Under the pieces are notes generated by a model. It ran no database searches. It worked only from the letters and a program-made list of their open reading frames with translations, and was not told the DNA's origin. A program made the translations under genes and the position numbers. From NCBI GenBank assembly GCA_001661515.1, contig LUVW01000018.1, positions 330,177 through 394,176 on the forward strand: a stretch of DNA of 64,000 bases. The letters run 5' to 3'. Within the stretch, counting starts at the first letter, position 1. Every line of letters begins with the position of its first letter. The stretch is from Capniomyces stellatus (Eukaryota; Kickxellomycota; Harpellomycetes; Harpellales; Legeriomycetaceae). Positions 23,401 to 35,297 of the stretch are shown one piece after another.

Positions 23401-24818
23401 CGTAAATCGCATTTTCTTCATTCTCACTATCAATACTTTTACCCCCCACCCCATCCATTATCCCCTCTTCGTCCACTTTAGTCCTCTCCCTGTTTATCCG
23501 TTTACTGTCCTGGCCACCTGTTTTCCTACTCTGCGATTTTGTTACTATTTCGTACTCTTTATCCGACCCATTTCTCCCGCTGCTAACCTCTATAGACCAG
23601 TTTGAGTTTGGTGGCTTCTTCATCTTGCTTTGGCTAATAGCCTTTTCTAACTCTGTTATGTCTAATCATCACAAAACAACATGTACCCCCCACAAGTTAT
23701 ACCCTTTACTTTACTCCAATCATTTAATCTCTCCCTCCCCTCCTCTCCCCCCTCCAGCTACATTCAATCAAGCTGTACTTACCTTCAAATGACCTGAAAT
23801 TCCGCGGATCATTCAAAACTTTCCTAATAAACGCCGGGCTCGATACTGGTGGACTACCTATCTTTGATAGCCTATACATGTCCGTCTTTGTAAGCATTTT
23901 CGCATTCATTTCCTTGGAATTGCTTCCACCACTGCTACTACTTGTGTTATCTGGCCATTTGCTACCGTATGCTGGCGATCTCAACGATTGATCTGTCTCG
24001 TTTTCTGATCCCACGTTATTATAGTTGGGTGATCCCCTACTCTGTTTATCATCCCTGATACTACGGAACTGATGAGGACTATAATCCCGGCCATAGCCTC
24101 CCTCCCCCCCACCCCGCACCTGTCTGCTCGTATTTATGTTTTGATCGTTATGTCTACTATCCCCTAAACCGGCAGCCGTATGTGCTATTTTGCTCCTTAT
24201 AATTCTTTTATGCTCCTCTTTGCCCTTTTTTCTGTTATATTTTAACATCTCTGAATCCTCAGAGTAATACGAAACGTCTAAGCTTGTATCCTGGACCTCC
24301 TCGCCACTTTCCTCCCCATAGACACCGCCGTTGTTTCGTATATTATCTGAGCTATGTATCACCCTATCCTCGTAATTCAAGTCCACTGCTGACACAAATC
24401 TCTGTATTGGCGGAATCTCTATTCTTTTCGTCTTTGGCCTACTTATCACCGCTCCCTGTAAGTCTGTAACTGAACTCGAGTTTCCTATTCTCTCAAACTT
24501 TGAAAATTTTGGTGTACTCTCTTTTATCTGATTTCCCTTTTCTGCATTATCCCTGTACCCAAACTCCCTACTTCTAGGTGTTGATGCCGTACTGTTGTTT
24601 TCTCTCCCACTGCTTTCCGACAAATACGACTCTTCAAGCTTTTTCATACTTACAAGCTTGAACTCCCCACCCTTGGAAATCGCCTTAACTGTCTGTACCT
24701 TGTCCACCACTCCCCCACTTTCTTTATCCCTGATGTTTTTCTCTTCTCCCCTCTCCCTTCCCCTTTCCCTTTCGCTCTGATGCTTGAGCTCTTCAACTCC
24801 GGTCCTAATGTCGTCCAT
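17471..24818 (-). CDS. Large Sec7-domain ARF guanine nucleotide exchange factor, Syt1-like (2 exons, 2408 aa)
   Basis: Sec7 domains activate ARF GTPases during vesicle budding or endocytosis. The model joins 24818..23783 and 23661..17471 (7227 bases); the single 121-base intron ends in GATTAG and joins RSFE to DITELEKAIS. The first 1400 residues are mostly disordered. A motif LLHGPVFKIMSAL near 1420 precedes the Sec7 domain (about 1530-1830), which has the segments ALRQVLVGIRLPNDPASIN and AIMTLNAELHNPLV. Aspartate sits near residue 1640 where the catalytic glutamate finger normally lies. A region around 2040-2235, ending in DKMIWSHALQSAL, looks like a PH domain interrupted by an Asn/Ser insert. 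The tail is Ser/Asn/Gly-rich. Overall order (Sec7 then PH) fits the yeast Syt1 group better than the large Golgi Sec7 or Gea proteins. Confidence 0.85.
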
Positions 24819-27800
24819 TTCAAGTTAAAAGTCTTTTTTTTTGTTTATCTACTTGCTTTTCCTTAGTTTTACAAATTGCTTTATGTCTGTTCCTCCTTGT
24901 GTAAACACAAACTTAATTCCTATCAACATCGATCCTCTACAATACGCCCCCAATATAGTATACGTATATTCGTATATTTATATTTATTTCTATATTTATG
25001 TCTATATTAATCCTCTTTTCCTCCACGCTCCACGCCGTCTTCTATTTGCGTTTTCTTTTTCTCTTCTTCCTCCTTGTTCTCAAAATTAGTTCTATCTGAT
25101 TTTTTTCTATTTAGCAACCTGGAACTATTATTATTATTATCAAGTACCGTGACAATTGTTATTTGTTTGTTCAATATTCATCTACTCAAACACTTTTGTT
25201 TACTGCTTTCACAAATTCTGCCAGCACTCAATCGGATTATACCTCCACCCCTATCATTACTCTCCCCCTAAATTCGTAATAACATCTTGTTTTCTGTGTG
25301 GCTTGGGGCTTCTTGATATTCCAATCCTTTTATTCTCAAAAGTACTATCACTTTATTTTCTTACCAGTAAGCTTAAATCCTAAATCTATCTTTCTTTCCG
25401 ATACGCGGGCACTTCTATATATTTTTTGAGTTAATTATATTGAACAGTTTTAATCCTAAATCAAACCATCTTTTGTTTATTCAATTATACATTGTGCGAT
25501 CTACTTGAACCATTACTTGTTTTGTTTACTCCAAGTTCTTCATTCCTTTGTGAAAAGCTAATTTAATATTTTGCTGTCTATAAACGTATATATTCACCTT
25601 TTGTGTGTGCGTTGCTGCTATCTTACTTGCTTGACCCTCTTTTATTCTTGACCCTCTTTTCTTCTTGCTCCTCTTTTCTTCTTGCTCCTCTTTTCTTCTC
25701 CCCCCCTCTTCTCTTCTTCTTGACTCTCGCTTCTTCTTGGCTCTTTATCTCGAAATTTGTTTAGCTGATTGTTTTATTCAGCAAAACCTGATTTCAATCT
25801 ATTACGCCCTGTTTCAAACTTTCATTCGCGTTTATTATTACTACCTTTTCTTTATATTCTTTTGCTAAACTTGGTTATTAAAGTCCATTTAACCAAAAAT
25901 ATTCGCTTTGGTATCCCTTCTTGAATGCCAGTATTTTTATCGTTGGTTTTGTTATTCCTCAATCTAATTACACCTAGAGTGGGATTGGCACTTTTTTGGT
26001 TTATTCCTTATTTTTCACCCTAATTACTTTTCCCAACCTAGCTGTGTTTCTTTTTTATTTACCAACCTATTTTATTTTGCTCTGTTTTCCTTCAACTTTT
26101 ATATTGACTTTTGCTTTTCCTTTTCCCATTATTCGCTTGATTTTTTTTCTTCGTTTTTTCTTCTTTTCCATCTGACTTTAATTACACCAGCTTTGGATGA
26201 ACAATTTCTACTATTTTTACTGCTTTTGCTCCTTTTTCTAATTTTTCTTTTATTTACCAATTGTTTATTTACCTACTAATTTATTTTTGGTGATGAGTTT
26301 TTTTTTAAATTACTTTTACTTTGACGTTTATTAGATTAATTAGTTTTAGATTGTGTGTTTTGTTGTGTTGTGTTTTGTTGATTCTGTTGCCAATAAATCA
26401 TATCAAGAAAAAATATTAGATTAATTAGCTTTATACTGATTGATTAGCCCTGGGATATATTGGCTAAAGCACTTTTCTTGCAATCGTGTTTGGCCTTAAT
26501 TCTTGTGTTTTAAACCCAAAATTTATAAAAAGTACTTGAACTCTATTTTGCTGTTAAAATTTGGCAAAGCAATTCAAAAATACCGCTTCCTATTCAGCCA
26601 AATACATTAAAGCACAACTACATATTGGCTTTAAAGAATACCTCCACTCTACTATTTAGTATCCCTATTATTTTTGACTTTAATGAACTTTAGCTTAATA
26701 CCCTCGAAAACCCAACTAGGCAACCGAAAATATATTAGTCCATTTTTTCTCTACCTCATCGCCAACCTTGATACAACCACCTTGATACGTTTTCCTCCTA
26801 CCCTTCTACTTTCCTCATGGCTTTCTTTATGCGGCCAAACGAATACATTTTACCAATCTTCTCCAAAGCACAACTAATTAGAAAAATCATTATAAATCGC
26901 CCTAATTTTCAAATCCACTATAAAACATTCGACTAACTAAAACAATTCTCCCAATTTTCCAAAATTATTAATTGCCATTAGCCTAATTGCCACAAACGAA
27001 CGAGCGATGGCAAAATCAAGAACATTCAAATAGACAGCCCTAATAAAAAAAACAAAACAGACAACCCTCAAAAAGAACCAAAATAGCATCAACAGTAATA
27101 AGAACTGGAAGAAAAAAAAGTACGCTGGCAAAAGCAAGACTGTTCAAGAAACATCTTACAAACCCATTTGCCTTCCACATCCTCGTTTCTCCCAGTTTGC
27201 TATTTGTGCCTCAAAGCCATGTTTCAAACCTTTTGTTGCTGTTGCCGTTGCCGTTGCCGTTGTTTTTAACTTTTGTTTTTAACTTTTGTTGGTTGTATTT
27301 AGGCACCTAAATTATGATACATCCTGCCTCACTGTTTTTCCAAATCACTAGACTAACAGCAAAAAAGTTTGAAATTACTACAACCAAATTTCAAACCCAA
27401 GTCGAGTAACCAAACACTGCATTTTTTAACAGTTTCCCGAATAGTGCATTAAACCAAAGTTATGTTGCACGCGCAGGTAATTGGCTGTAGCACCGAAATT
27501 GGTTAATAAACAGTCCCCTTTTTTCCTTTTCAATTTATGACGTGAGCTTTCAACGATGGATCTGATCATTTCTTTCCTTTATGCTTTTTTTTGCCAACAT
27601 TTGAACTAAAGCTACTGCTTAATTGCTAATCGGTGTGGATACTCTCAAGTACTAAGCATCGTTACGGGCATTGAAATAAAGCCCGACACACTTGGACAAC
27701 AGTTTCTATGTGAACGTGACAGTCAGTATACATTCCGCAATATATAACTTAACCACGGATGATACAGTTGATGTTGAGTTTTAGCAAAGCTATATTTAGT

Positions 27801-28098
27801 TAAAGTGTCTTGTTGACAGTCTAATAAGATTGAGTTAAATAAATAAATTGGCGAGTTGATGCTATTAACGGGGAATAGAATTATTAGTGGTGAATAACAT
27901 TTAAAGTTGAATTTTGGTAATTTCACTGAGAAAAAAAAAAGCTTCAAGGCATAAATGATTCAAAACAGATAAATTGTTGATACTAAAATAGTTCACGCTC
28001 AAAAACACCACAACAAATTTCGAAAAAAAAGGCAGTACATTTCAGTTCCTTATCATAATAAAATTATAAGCAGATACAGTATTTTTAATTATTTTGAA
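24819..28098. other. 3.3 kb gene-free region, polypyrimidine left half
   Basis: This lies between the divergent Sec7 and ferrochelatase genes. From about 24840 to 26300 the plus strand is strongly T/C-rich, which is purine-rich in the sense of the Sec7 transcript and matches the purine-rich leader of FHIP. A 110-base TTCTTG-type repeat is embedded. I see no coding exon with good splice sites. Confidence 0.5.
25631..25740. repeat. Polypyrimidine tandem repeat
   Basis: Units resembling TTCTTGCTCCTCTTTTC recur about five times with variation and a C-run in the middle. All-pyrimidine composition over 100 bases could permit triplex formation, which is inference. Confidence 0.75.
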
Positions 28099-30043
28099 AT
28101 GGCACTGTTTTTGAGTCGAAAAGGCTTCTTTAAAGGTAAGCTCAATGTGTACAACATATCCATATCAGATCGTCAATTGCTATACTACGCAGCTGAGCCT
28201 TTAGCAATTTAAAGCCGACAATGTCAATTTTATCAGCTGATTTAACAACTCAGTGTCAATAATCCAAAACAACGAGTAGAATCAAGCAGCAAAATCAGAT
28301 TTCTATCTTCGGCTGCCAATGTTGCGGCAAAGAAAAGGTATTAAGAGCGTAGTTTTAGATGAAAGCTCGGTGAAATTTTCTTTTCCTTTCTTTCTTTTTT
28401 TCCTTTCTTTAATTTTCCTTTCCTATCGGTTATTTTACATTTAGAAAATGTATTTTAGGCTTGTGCGGCATATTCAAGACAACAGTAGCTTATTTAAACT
28501 TTTTTTTCTTTAATTTTATATTTAAAAAAATAGAGGGACGGGTATTTTGCTGTTAAACATGGGCGGTCCTCGAAGTCTTGATGAAGTAAATGGCTATTTG
28601 AAAAACATTTTCCAGGATAGAGATATTATGCAATTGCCCTTCCAGGATTACTTGGGTCCACTCATCGCGAAACGTAGGACCAAGCAGATTCAGGACGAGT
28701 ATAGTCAAATTGGCGGAAGGTCTCCTATAGAAACTTGGACAAAAATCCAAGGAAAAGGAATGGTTGAAATTTTGGATAAGCAGTGTCCTGAATCAGGTAG
28801 GTATGCGTACATGTTTTTGGGCAAATCTTTTTGGAGTTGTAAACTTGGCCGAATTAAGGACCGATTGCCGGTCACAGCAATGACAGTACTGACTTGTATG
28901 TGTGTGTATCGACAACCCTGGGTTATTAGCACCGCATAAGTTTTATGTAGGGTTTAGATACGCAGAACCTTCTATAAGTAACGCGGTTAAAGAGATGGTG
29001 GCAGATGGTGTGACGAGGGCAGTGGCATTTTCCCAATATTTTCAATACTCGTGCTCGACATCTGGCAGCAACTTTAACAACCTGTACAAGCACCAAAAAG
29101 AACTCGATCCAAGTCAAAGCATAACATGGAGCTTCATTGATCGATGGGGAACGAACCCTCCGTTGATTAAGGTACTAAAGCGTGCTTCTATCTTCACGCT
29201 CCTGTTGTCAGCACAAATATTCCAGCTGATTGTACTTTTTCTATTTGCATGATTTGAATTGGAATTGACCAATCTGACGCTTTGTATCTTTGTTGCCATT
29301 TCCGTGGACTTTTAGGTATTTGCTGATATTGTGGAAAGGGCTATTGAGAAACTGCCATTGGAGCATAAAGAGACTGCCCCCATTTTATTCTCAGCACATT
29401 CTCTTCCACTTAAAATTGTGTTTAAAGGCGACCCTTACCCAACCGAGGTTTCTACAACGGTCGGATACGTGATTGACGAGCTTAGGCGGCGCGGGGTTAA
29501 AAATCCTTACAGACTTGTTTGGCAATCAAAGGTTGGGCCACTGCCTTGGCTAGAGCCATCCACAGAAAAAGTTGTCGAGGCGCTAGGAAATAAAGGAGTA
29601 AAAAGCTGTGTTGTAGTTCCAATCGTATTTAGTTCTGACCACATAGAGACTCTGTATGAGCTTGGAATCGAGTATAAGGAGCTAGCGAATAAAGTAAGTC
29701 ATTTAAAGCACGCTGCTATTGATCATAGCTTTAGTTTCCATAAGGTTATTGGAAACTAAGCCGATCCTTCTTTATTAATAATTGTCATTGTCATCGCTTT
29801 TACTGAACCAATAGCCGTTGGTGTTTATCAAATTTTTTTTTGTACTAGCACGGCATCGATAACTTTATACTTTCAGAGTCACCTAATGATAACCAAGCTT
29901 TCATCGAGTGCATGGCTGACTTGGTACAAACGCATCTGAAGAGCCCTGCAGCCAGCAATAACCAGCTATTCATGACGTGCCCTGGATGCCAATCGGAGCA
30001 ATGCAAAACTACCAAAGACTGGATTTCTACCCAAAAGCTTTGA
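28099..30043 (+). CDS. HEM15: Ferrochelatase, mitochondrial, [2Fe-2S] type (6 exons, 390 aa)
   Basis: Ferrochelatase inserts Fe2+ into protoporphyrin IX at the matrix face of the inner mitochondrial membrane, the last step of haem synthesis. Exons are 28099..28135, 28280..28337, 28534..28796, 28930..29171, 29316..29693 and 29849..30043 (1173 bases, all in frame). The N-terminus is a basic presequence with RFLSSAANVAAKKR. The core begins GTGILLLNMGGPRSLDEV and includes YSCSTSGSN, the active-site motif LFSAHSLPLK, VWQSKVGPLPWLEP and SSDHIETLYELGIEYKE. The last exon ends MTCPGCQSEQCKTTKDW. Its three cysteines, together with the cysteine in YSCSTSG, match the four [2Fe-2S] ligands of the human enzyme (196, 403, 406, 411). 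Baker's yeast ferrochelatase lacks this cluster. Confidence 0.95.
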
Positions 30044-30737
30044 TCTGTGCCTTTGCTGTACATTCTAATTATCAGTTTGCGGTGTTATTTTTTTGTTTTT
30101 ATTCTATTCAGTGTTGACTGTCTCAGCTTGGCTTTTTTTTTATTATTTTTTTTACTTTTTTAGTTGAAAAATGGTCTACCTTTGCTATCTACATGCTTAA
30201 CTATATCTTAATTGGTGTTTTGGTGTGGTAATCCAGCTGAAACATTATAGTGGACTAAGTTTAATAAAGCATTTTAAAACCAAGATACGTGCTAAATCGC
30301 CCAAAAAGAAATGAACACCAGTGCAAGCTAAAACTTTTGGCAAAAACAACCAATTGTCAGAGGAAGAGTGTGTGGATGTGTGGATGTGTGGAACTGATGG
30401 ACCATATCAATGTTGATTTAGGCGTAAACGTGGTTTATTTAGAATGAGATAGGGGAAGGCAAGACATAAAAAGACTGAATGCAATATAAAATTATTCAAA
30501 ACTGTTTCTCTTATTGACAGTAAATTATAGAGCCAATTTAGCCAATAGTAAGGGCTAAGCCTCTAAACGACAGCAAAAACAAAACAAAAACAAAACAAAA
30601 CAAAAACAAAACAAAAACAAAACAAAAACAAAAACAAAAACAAAACAGAACAAAACAGAACAAAAAAAGCTGAACTAGACTGAACTGAGACATAGCGTGC
30701 AGGCTCTGGCATTTCAGCTCATCATCGCACACTCACT
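30044..30737. other. Convergent spacer ferrochelatase/BAR
   Basis: No gene is supported. It contains a short GGATGTGT repeat near 30370 and a CAAAA microsatellite described separately, adjoining the BAR gene 3' end. Confidence 0.6.
30573..30668. repeat. (CAAAA)n microsatellite
   Basis: About 95 bases of CAAAA and CAAAAA units lie just downstream of the BAR-domain gene on its strand, where they read as TTTTG repeats. Confidence 0.9.
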
Positions 30738-32077
30738 CTACACGTTAATGTTACAAATACTCAAACTACGGATTTTTAGCATAACGCTATCCATCTTTTG
30801 ATCCAGTTCTGCATTTACGTTATCCGATCCCCGATTTTTATGGATTTCTGTAGTAGAGTCAGTAAGACACTCCAAACACTCTTTGAAGAATTGCAACTGG
30901 ACCTTTACCAAGGCTTGGAATGAAGGGTGGACTACATATGCCCTTGAGTTGATGAATTTTGGTATTTCAGTTATCAATGCGTTTTTTAGAGATTCGTAAA
31001 TACTCTCTCCGTACTCAACAGCCTCTGCCGCCTTGCTCAGAATTATTTGCTCGTCCGCCGACTTCAAGCGAGCCCTTGACTCTTCTTTTCTTGCTTTTTC
31101 TAAATCTATGTATCTTTTCTTGACTGCAGAAATCGCCTTTTCAAACTCAGGAATAAACGAGCAGAACTTTTCAATTGGTTCAAGGACTGTAACTGTGTAC
31201 ACATTTTCAAAATCTGCGTATATTTGTGTGTGCATTAGCCCTGCCGCCGCAATAAACTTGCTCTGTCCTCCATGGACATCAGCAGTGCCATCAGGAGCTT
31301 TGTTTAAATCGTCTGCCAGCTGCTTTTGAGAAATTGACATCTCTAATCCAATTAGTAATCAAAGTATCTGTGAATTCTTTTCTTGATAAGTAAATAAGGT
31401 TGAGCCTGCATTAATGGACATATAAACAACAACAAAAGCTGGTGTTCAAGCAGCATTCATCAGAATGAGAAAACGTGCTAAGCTTACCCTTTAGACTATC
31501 CAAGAATTTTTTTGACTCGTATAACAACCGTTCAGCTTTCTTTTTAAATCTAAAGAATTAAAATACCACACATTGATTGAGTTTTGCTTTGTTTCAGTAT
31601 GCTGCATAATAATATGTCATATCACAACTAGTTGTTGAACCGCGACCGCAATGATCTAGTAAAAAAAACAAACTTTTCAAACCCCTTACAACTCAAATCT
31701 CCTTATTTGCTCGTTTAGCTCTGGAACAGACTAGTTTTGTAATTGTTGTAAAGTATGTTATGCATTTTAATCACTGATTTGTTGATCGAACCAATATTTA
31801 AATTTAAGACACTAGTGTACTATTTAGTGTATCAATTGATATGCTGTTTAGCGTATTGTTACTGCAACTAACAAGCTCGGTATAATATACTTACAACAGC
31901 AGAGTCTCCTCTAATCTATTTAAATTGATGAACAAACAAACATGGATTAGTATCGCTTTACATTTACTCCAATACCATTCAAAAGATATAAGATCAACTA
32001 CAAAAAAAAGCATTGTAGATTGAAAAGTGATGCTTTTAGTGCATAAAGCCTTACAGAATCACTGGTTCGGCTGACAT
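30738..32077 (-). CDS. RVS161: BAR-domain protein, Rvs161/Hob3-like (5 exons, 248 aa)
   Basis: Rvs161-type BAR proteins bind curved membrane and act with actin at endocytic sites. The model is 32077..32055, 31910..31895 (16-base microexon), 31730..31690, 31549..31488 and 31342..30738; the sum is 747 bases, in frame. Recognisable Rvs161 blocks are FLDSLK followed by SISQKQLADDL, VTVLEPIEKFCSF, AISAVKKRYIDLEKARKE, and HPSFQALVKVQLQFFKECL in the last helix. No SH3 domain follows, as in Rvs161 rather than Rvs167. The N-terminal amphipathic helix (MSWxxFKK in yeast) is not apparent: the protein starts MSAEPVILGDSAV. The two 5' exons are therefore less certain than the last three. Confidence 0.82.
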
Positions 32078-33256
32078 TTTTTTTAATATTCGCCCTAAAT
32101 CAATTTCCAGTTTATCAAATCAGATATTTTTAGCAAACAGATGGGTTAACAATCAGCAAAAGTAACCAACATTCTACACACTAGCGATATCTAGTTTATT
32201 GCTCCATTAATGAAGCTGCTTGTTGTATTGGCTTACCATGTACTCATTATTGGAATTTGTCCTTTGAAAATGGGTTTGAATTTATTCGTATTGTACTTTA
32301 CCAAAAAACAGAATCAAAAAGTATTATTTACTCGTCTTGAAGATTATTTGGTTTGTTTTGTAGTTTGTTTCTGTATTTTGTATTTAGTTTCTGAATTGAC
32401 AAAAAGCTATTAGAGCTAAAGTAAACAAATTTTTATCGGGATTTTGGCTAAAGTTTAACCCTTTTATTTATTTATTTCGGTCTAATAGCGGCAACTGAAA
32501 AATAACAATTAATTCGTTAATTACTACAACAAATCTTTGTTTAATTTGAAAACCCAATGGTGTTTCGAGGTTTTAGATTTTACTGGCTGCGAGTTGGAGT
32601 AGCTTACCAATTAATTTTACCTTTTTGCCCAACTATGGCTCATGGTACAACAAGCCAGAAAAATAAGCAAATTTGTCATACCTTTGGCTCTTTGAACTTT
32701 AGGAAGCTCTATTTGCGAGTACAAACAAGCAAGATAGGTAAAGGTGCTGTGACGAACCCTCAATAGGGTGTTAGGCAGCCAGGTAAAATGTTAGGTTGAA
32801 TTGAAGTGATTCATATTCTTGCTAACTTCACCACTTCGCAAGTATAGTGCAGATACAATACCATCATGTCAAACATGGCTTCCAACTTGCGTTATGCCAC
32901 TTTACTATATGTACTTTGTCATTTCTGCCCCAATCAAAACATTAGAGATCAAAAACAGTAATAATATGACTAGCACAAATAACTGATACACGAACAGCCA
33001 ACACATTAAGTCGCATTTTCAAGAAAATGTTTTTTTTCTGTTAACCAAACATACCCGCATGGTTGACCATATGCCTTGTTTCCTAGTAGTGGTTGTTTTA
33101 CTTATTGAAAGTTCCAGGCTGCAACCTTGGGTGCTAAACAAAAATAAGAAATGTATACACTAATTAAAATGAGGTAGAGTAAAAAAAAGCCTGTTTTGTC
33201 AATTCAAAAAAACAAGCGCCAATATCAGCAATAATGGTATCAACAAAATCAAAAGC

Positions 33257-33285
33257 CAAAAACTAAAAACTAAAAACTAAAAACC
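33257..33285. repeat. AAAAACT heptamer repeat
   Basis: About four tandem copies of AAAAACT. The array is too short and too internal to be a telomere tract. Confidence 0.85.
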
Positions 33286-33434
33286 AGGATTTACACAGGA
33301 TCATGTGCTTTGTATTTGTAATAACCAAAGATGGCAAGTAGCAAGAAGACTAGCAATGGAATTCTACAAACTTGGTTTCATATTCAAAACACTGAGAAAT
33401 CTCACAAGTAAGAGAAAGAGAGACAAATGAAGTT

Positions 33435-33647
33435 TTATCCAGTTTCATAGCCAATTTGATGGTCATTTGTGTCAAAGAGGCAAAGCTTATGTTGGCTATA
33501 CTTTTTTTTGGAACCCATACGTTCCCTGTTATAGCCAAATCCGTGTCTCTTTTTGGCTGCATCAGTCTCCTTGTCTACTTGGGCATTTAAACCACCTATA
33601 GCACTGGTTTTCTTTTTCTTTTTTGGATTTTGATTTATAAATCCCGA
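33435..33647 (-). other. Lysine-rich open frame without start codon
   Basis: The minus strand is open for about 70 codons and reads KKKKKTSAIGGLNAQVDK, then AAKKRHGFGYNRERMGSKKK, before a TAA at 33437-33435. Its composition looks protein-like (basic, nucleolar-style). There is no ATG, no acceptor after the upstream stop, and no donor-like ACTTAC upstream, so it may be chance or a remnant exon. Confidence 0.15.
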
Positions 33648-34335
33648 TTAAATAGCTTGAACTTGGTGAAGACGAACCAAGTTGTTATTTATTAACTGTA
33701 AGCTGGTGTATATTTTCTTTATTGTGAGAAAGATGTAGACTGATGTAAACTGATGTAGATTTCTATTACGTTAAAATAACCTCAAGTGATTTATTTAACC
33801 ATTTTATTCATGTTACAAAACACTTATTACTCCCTGTTTCACAAAAAACAGTTAAGCAATCTATTAGACATTTGAGTATTTCAAATTGGATTTGTCCAAT
33901 AGACTAGAACTTGCTTTTACTAATATATCAAAAAAGCAACAGTCCAGCTCAATATAAATCGACTGGCGAATTAAAAAAACAGAGAAAGAAAAAGTATTTG
34001 CTCGCTTCCGGTAAACTAAAAAAATATGTCCGATAAATTAGACCTTCCATTTTATACCCACTTTATATAGCCCATTCCCCATTTATAATTTGAAAGTAAA
34101 TTGCTACTGACTTTATATTCTGATAAAAGCAATTATTTCCAAAATAAAACAATATAATTGAACCTTGCAATCGAACCTATCTGTTCGAAATATAACCAAG
34201 CATATAAATACCACCAAGTGTGTGCTTTTCATAAGGTCCAACTTATTTTTAATACAGCCCAACAACGTTAAATACACAAACAAGTATTGTATAACCACCA
34301 CCTTATCACCATAAAAGCCAGTATATCAATTCAAC

Positions 34336-34800
34336 ATGCCTAGCTGCGAAGGAGTACGTAAGGCCTTTATTGACTGTATTCTTACTTCAGATTGCGTTTT
34401 AGTAAAGAGGAATACCGTTAATGATTGCATCAAGGATAAAGGTTTAAAGAGAGACGTTCCTCAAAAGTGCATATTGTTGTCACAGAGTCTATTCGATTGC
34501 AAAAGAGGACTTGTAAGTCATTTCCTAGTTCCCTAATTGCTATATTATTAGCTTAACCTTAATCTGAATAGAAGATCTGGATATAATATGTTGGTCTACA
34601 AGGCCTCTGCCTATTTTTATCACTATCGGCTACACTTGAAGCGAGTCGGTTGAATAGAATCCCCCTATTTTTTTGGTGATATTTTGTGTTCAAATTTAAA
34701 AGCGAGGTGGATTTACTAACTAATTCGAATACTGTGAATAAAATAGCTGGACATGCGCAAACGCATAAAGGGAGTACCCAACTCTGGAAGTTTCGAGTAA
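34336..34800 (+). CDS. PET191: Cytochrome c oxidase assembly factor Pet191 / COA5 (2 exons, 76 aa)
   Basis: Pet191 is a twin CX9C protein needed for cytochrome c oxidase assembly in the mitochondrial intermembrane space. The model joins 34336..34512 and 34747..34800 (231 bases, 76 residues; human COA5 has 74). Cys4 and Cys14 form one CX9C pair and Cys45 and Cys55 the other; Cys20 and Cys31 are additional. Exon 1 ends FDCKRGL at a GTAAGT donor. Exon 2 follows an ACTAAC branch point and ATAG, and begins LDMRKRIKG, the family signature CKRGxxDMRKRFRG. Two earlier acceptors would give unrelated tails and an intron shorter than any other here. Confidence 0.93.
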
Positions 34801-35297
34801 AACTATACATAATTTATATACCCTATTTAATAAAACTACATTCTACAGCTTTGCTGATCTACTCTACACTTTTATGTTTTAACTATTCTACTCTAATATA
34901 AATATAAATTGCCACAATAAACAGTTGCAATCACATACAATTCAACAAAAAAAAATACCTAATCGTTAAAGTATGAAGGAACCACATATACGCCAACGAT
35001 GTTGTTATCCAAAGCCGCTGCGATTAAACTTCGCACCGCCAAACTACACCCGCTTTTCGTACAAAGCATTTTAACAGATATATACTGATGAAGTTGACGC
35101 ATCAGTCGAATATTAATGACATGGTGCATAATATATATATTGCGAATTAGACTTAAGGCTGGGAGGCATAACAAAGGGATTTAGGTTATATTAACACATC
35201 AAAATTGATCTATAGCATTATATAGAAAACATATAGCTTTAAAGTGAAATAAAGTAGGAAAAAAAAGGAAAAAAAAAAAGAGTTGGGATAAAAGTAA
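34801..35297. other. Convergent spacer PET191/PRMT1
   Basis: AT-rich spacer with short A-runs next to the PRMT1 stop codon. No gene seen. Confidence 0.6.

Larger units (their letters stand above)
32078..34335. other. Intergenic, BAR/PET191 upstream region
   Basis: This divergent region is AT-rich. It contains a four-copy AAAAACT repeat (33257-33285) and an unassigned minus-strand open frame (33435-33647) without an ATG. No gene is confidently supported. Confidence 0.45.

Noticed and set aside
33257..33285. AAAAACT array as telomeric sequence
   Set aside because: Only four copies, internal to the contig, and without the G-rich strand typical of telomeres.
34552..34653. Alternative PET191 second exon with a 39-nt intron
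   Set aside because: The intron would be far shorter than all others here, and the tail does not match the family. The exon at 34747 begins LDMRKRIKG after an ACTAAC branch point.
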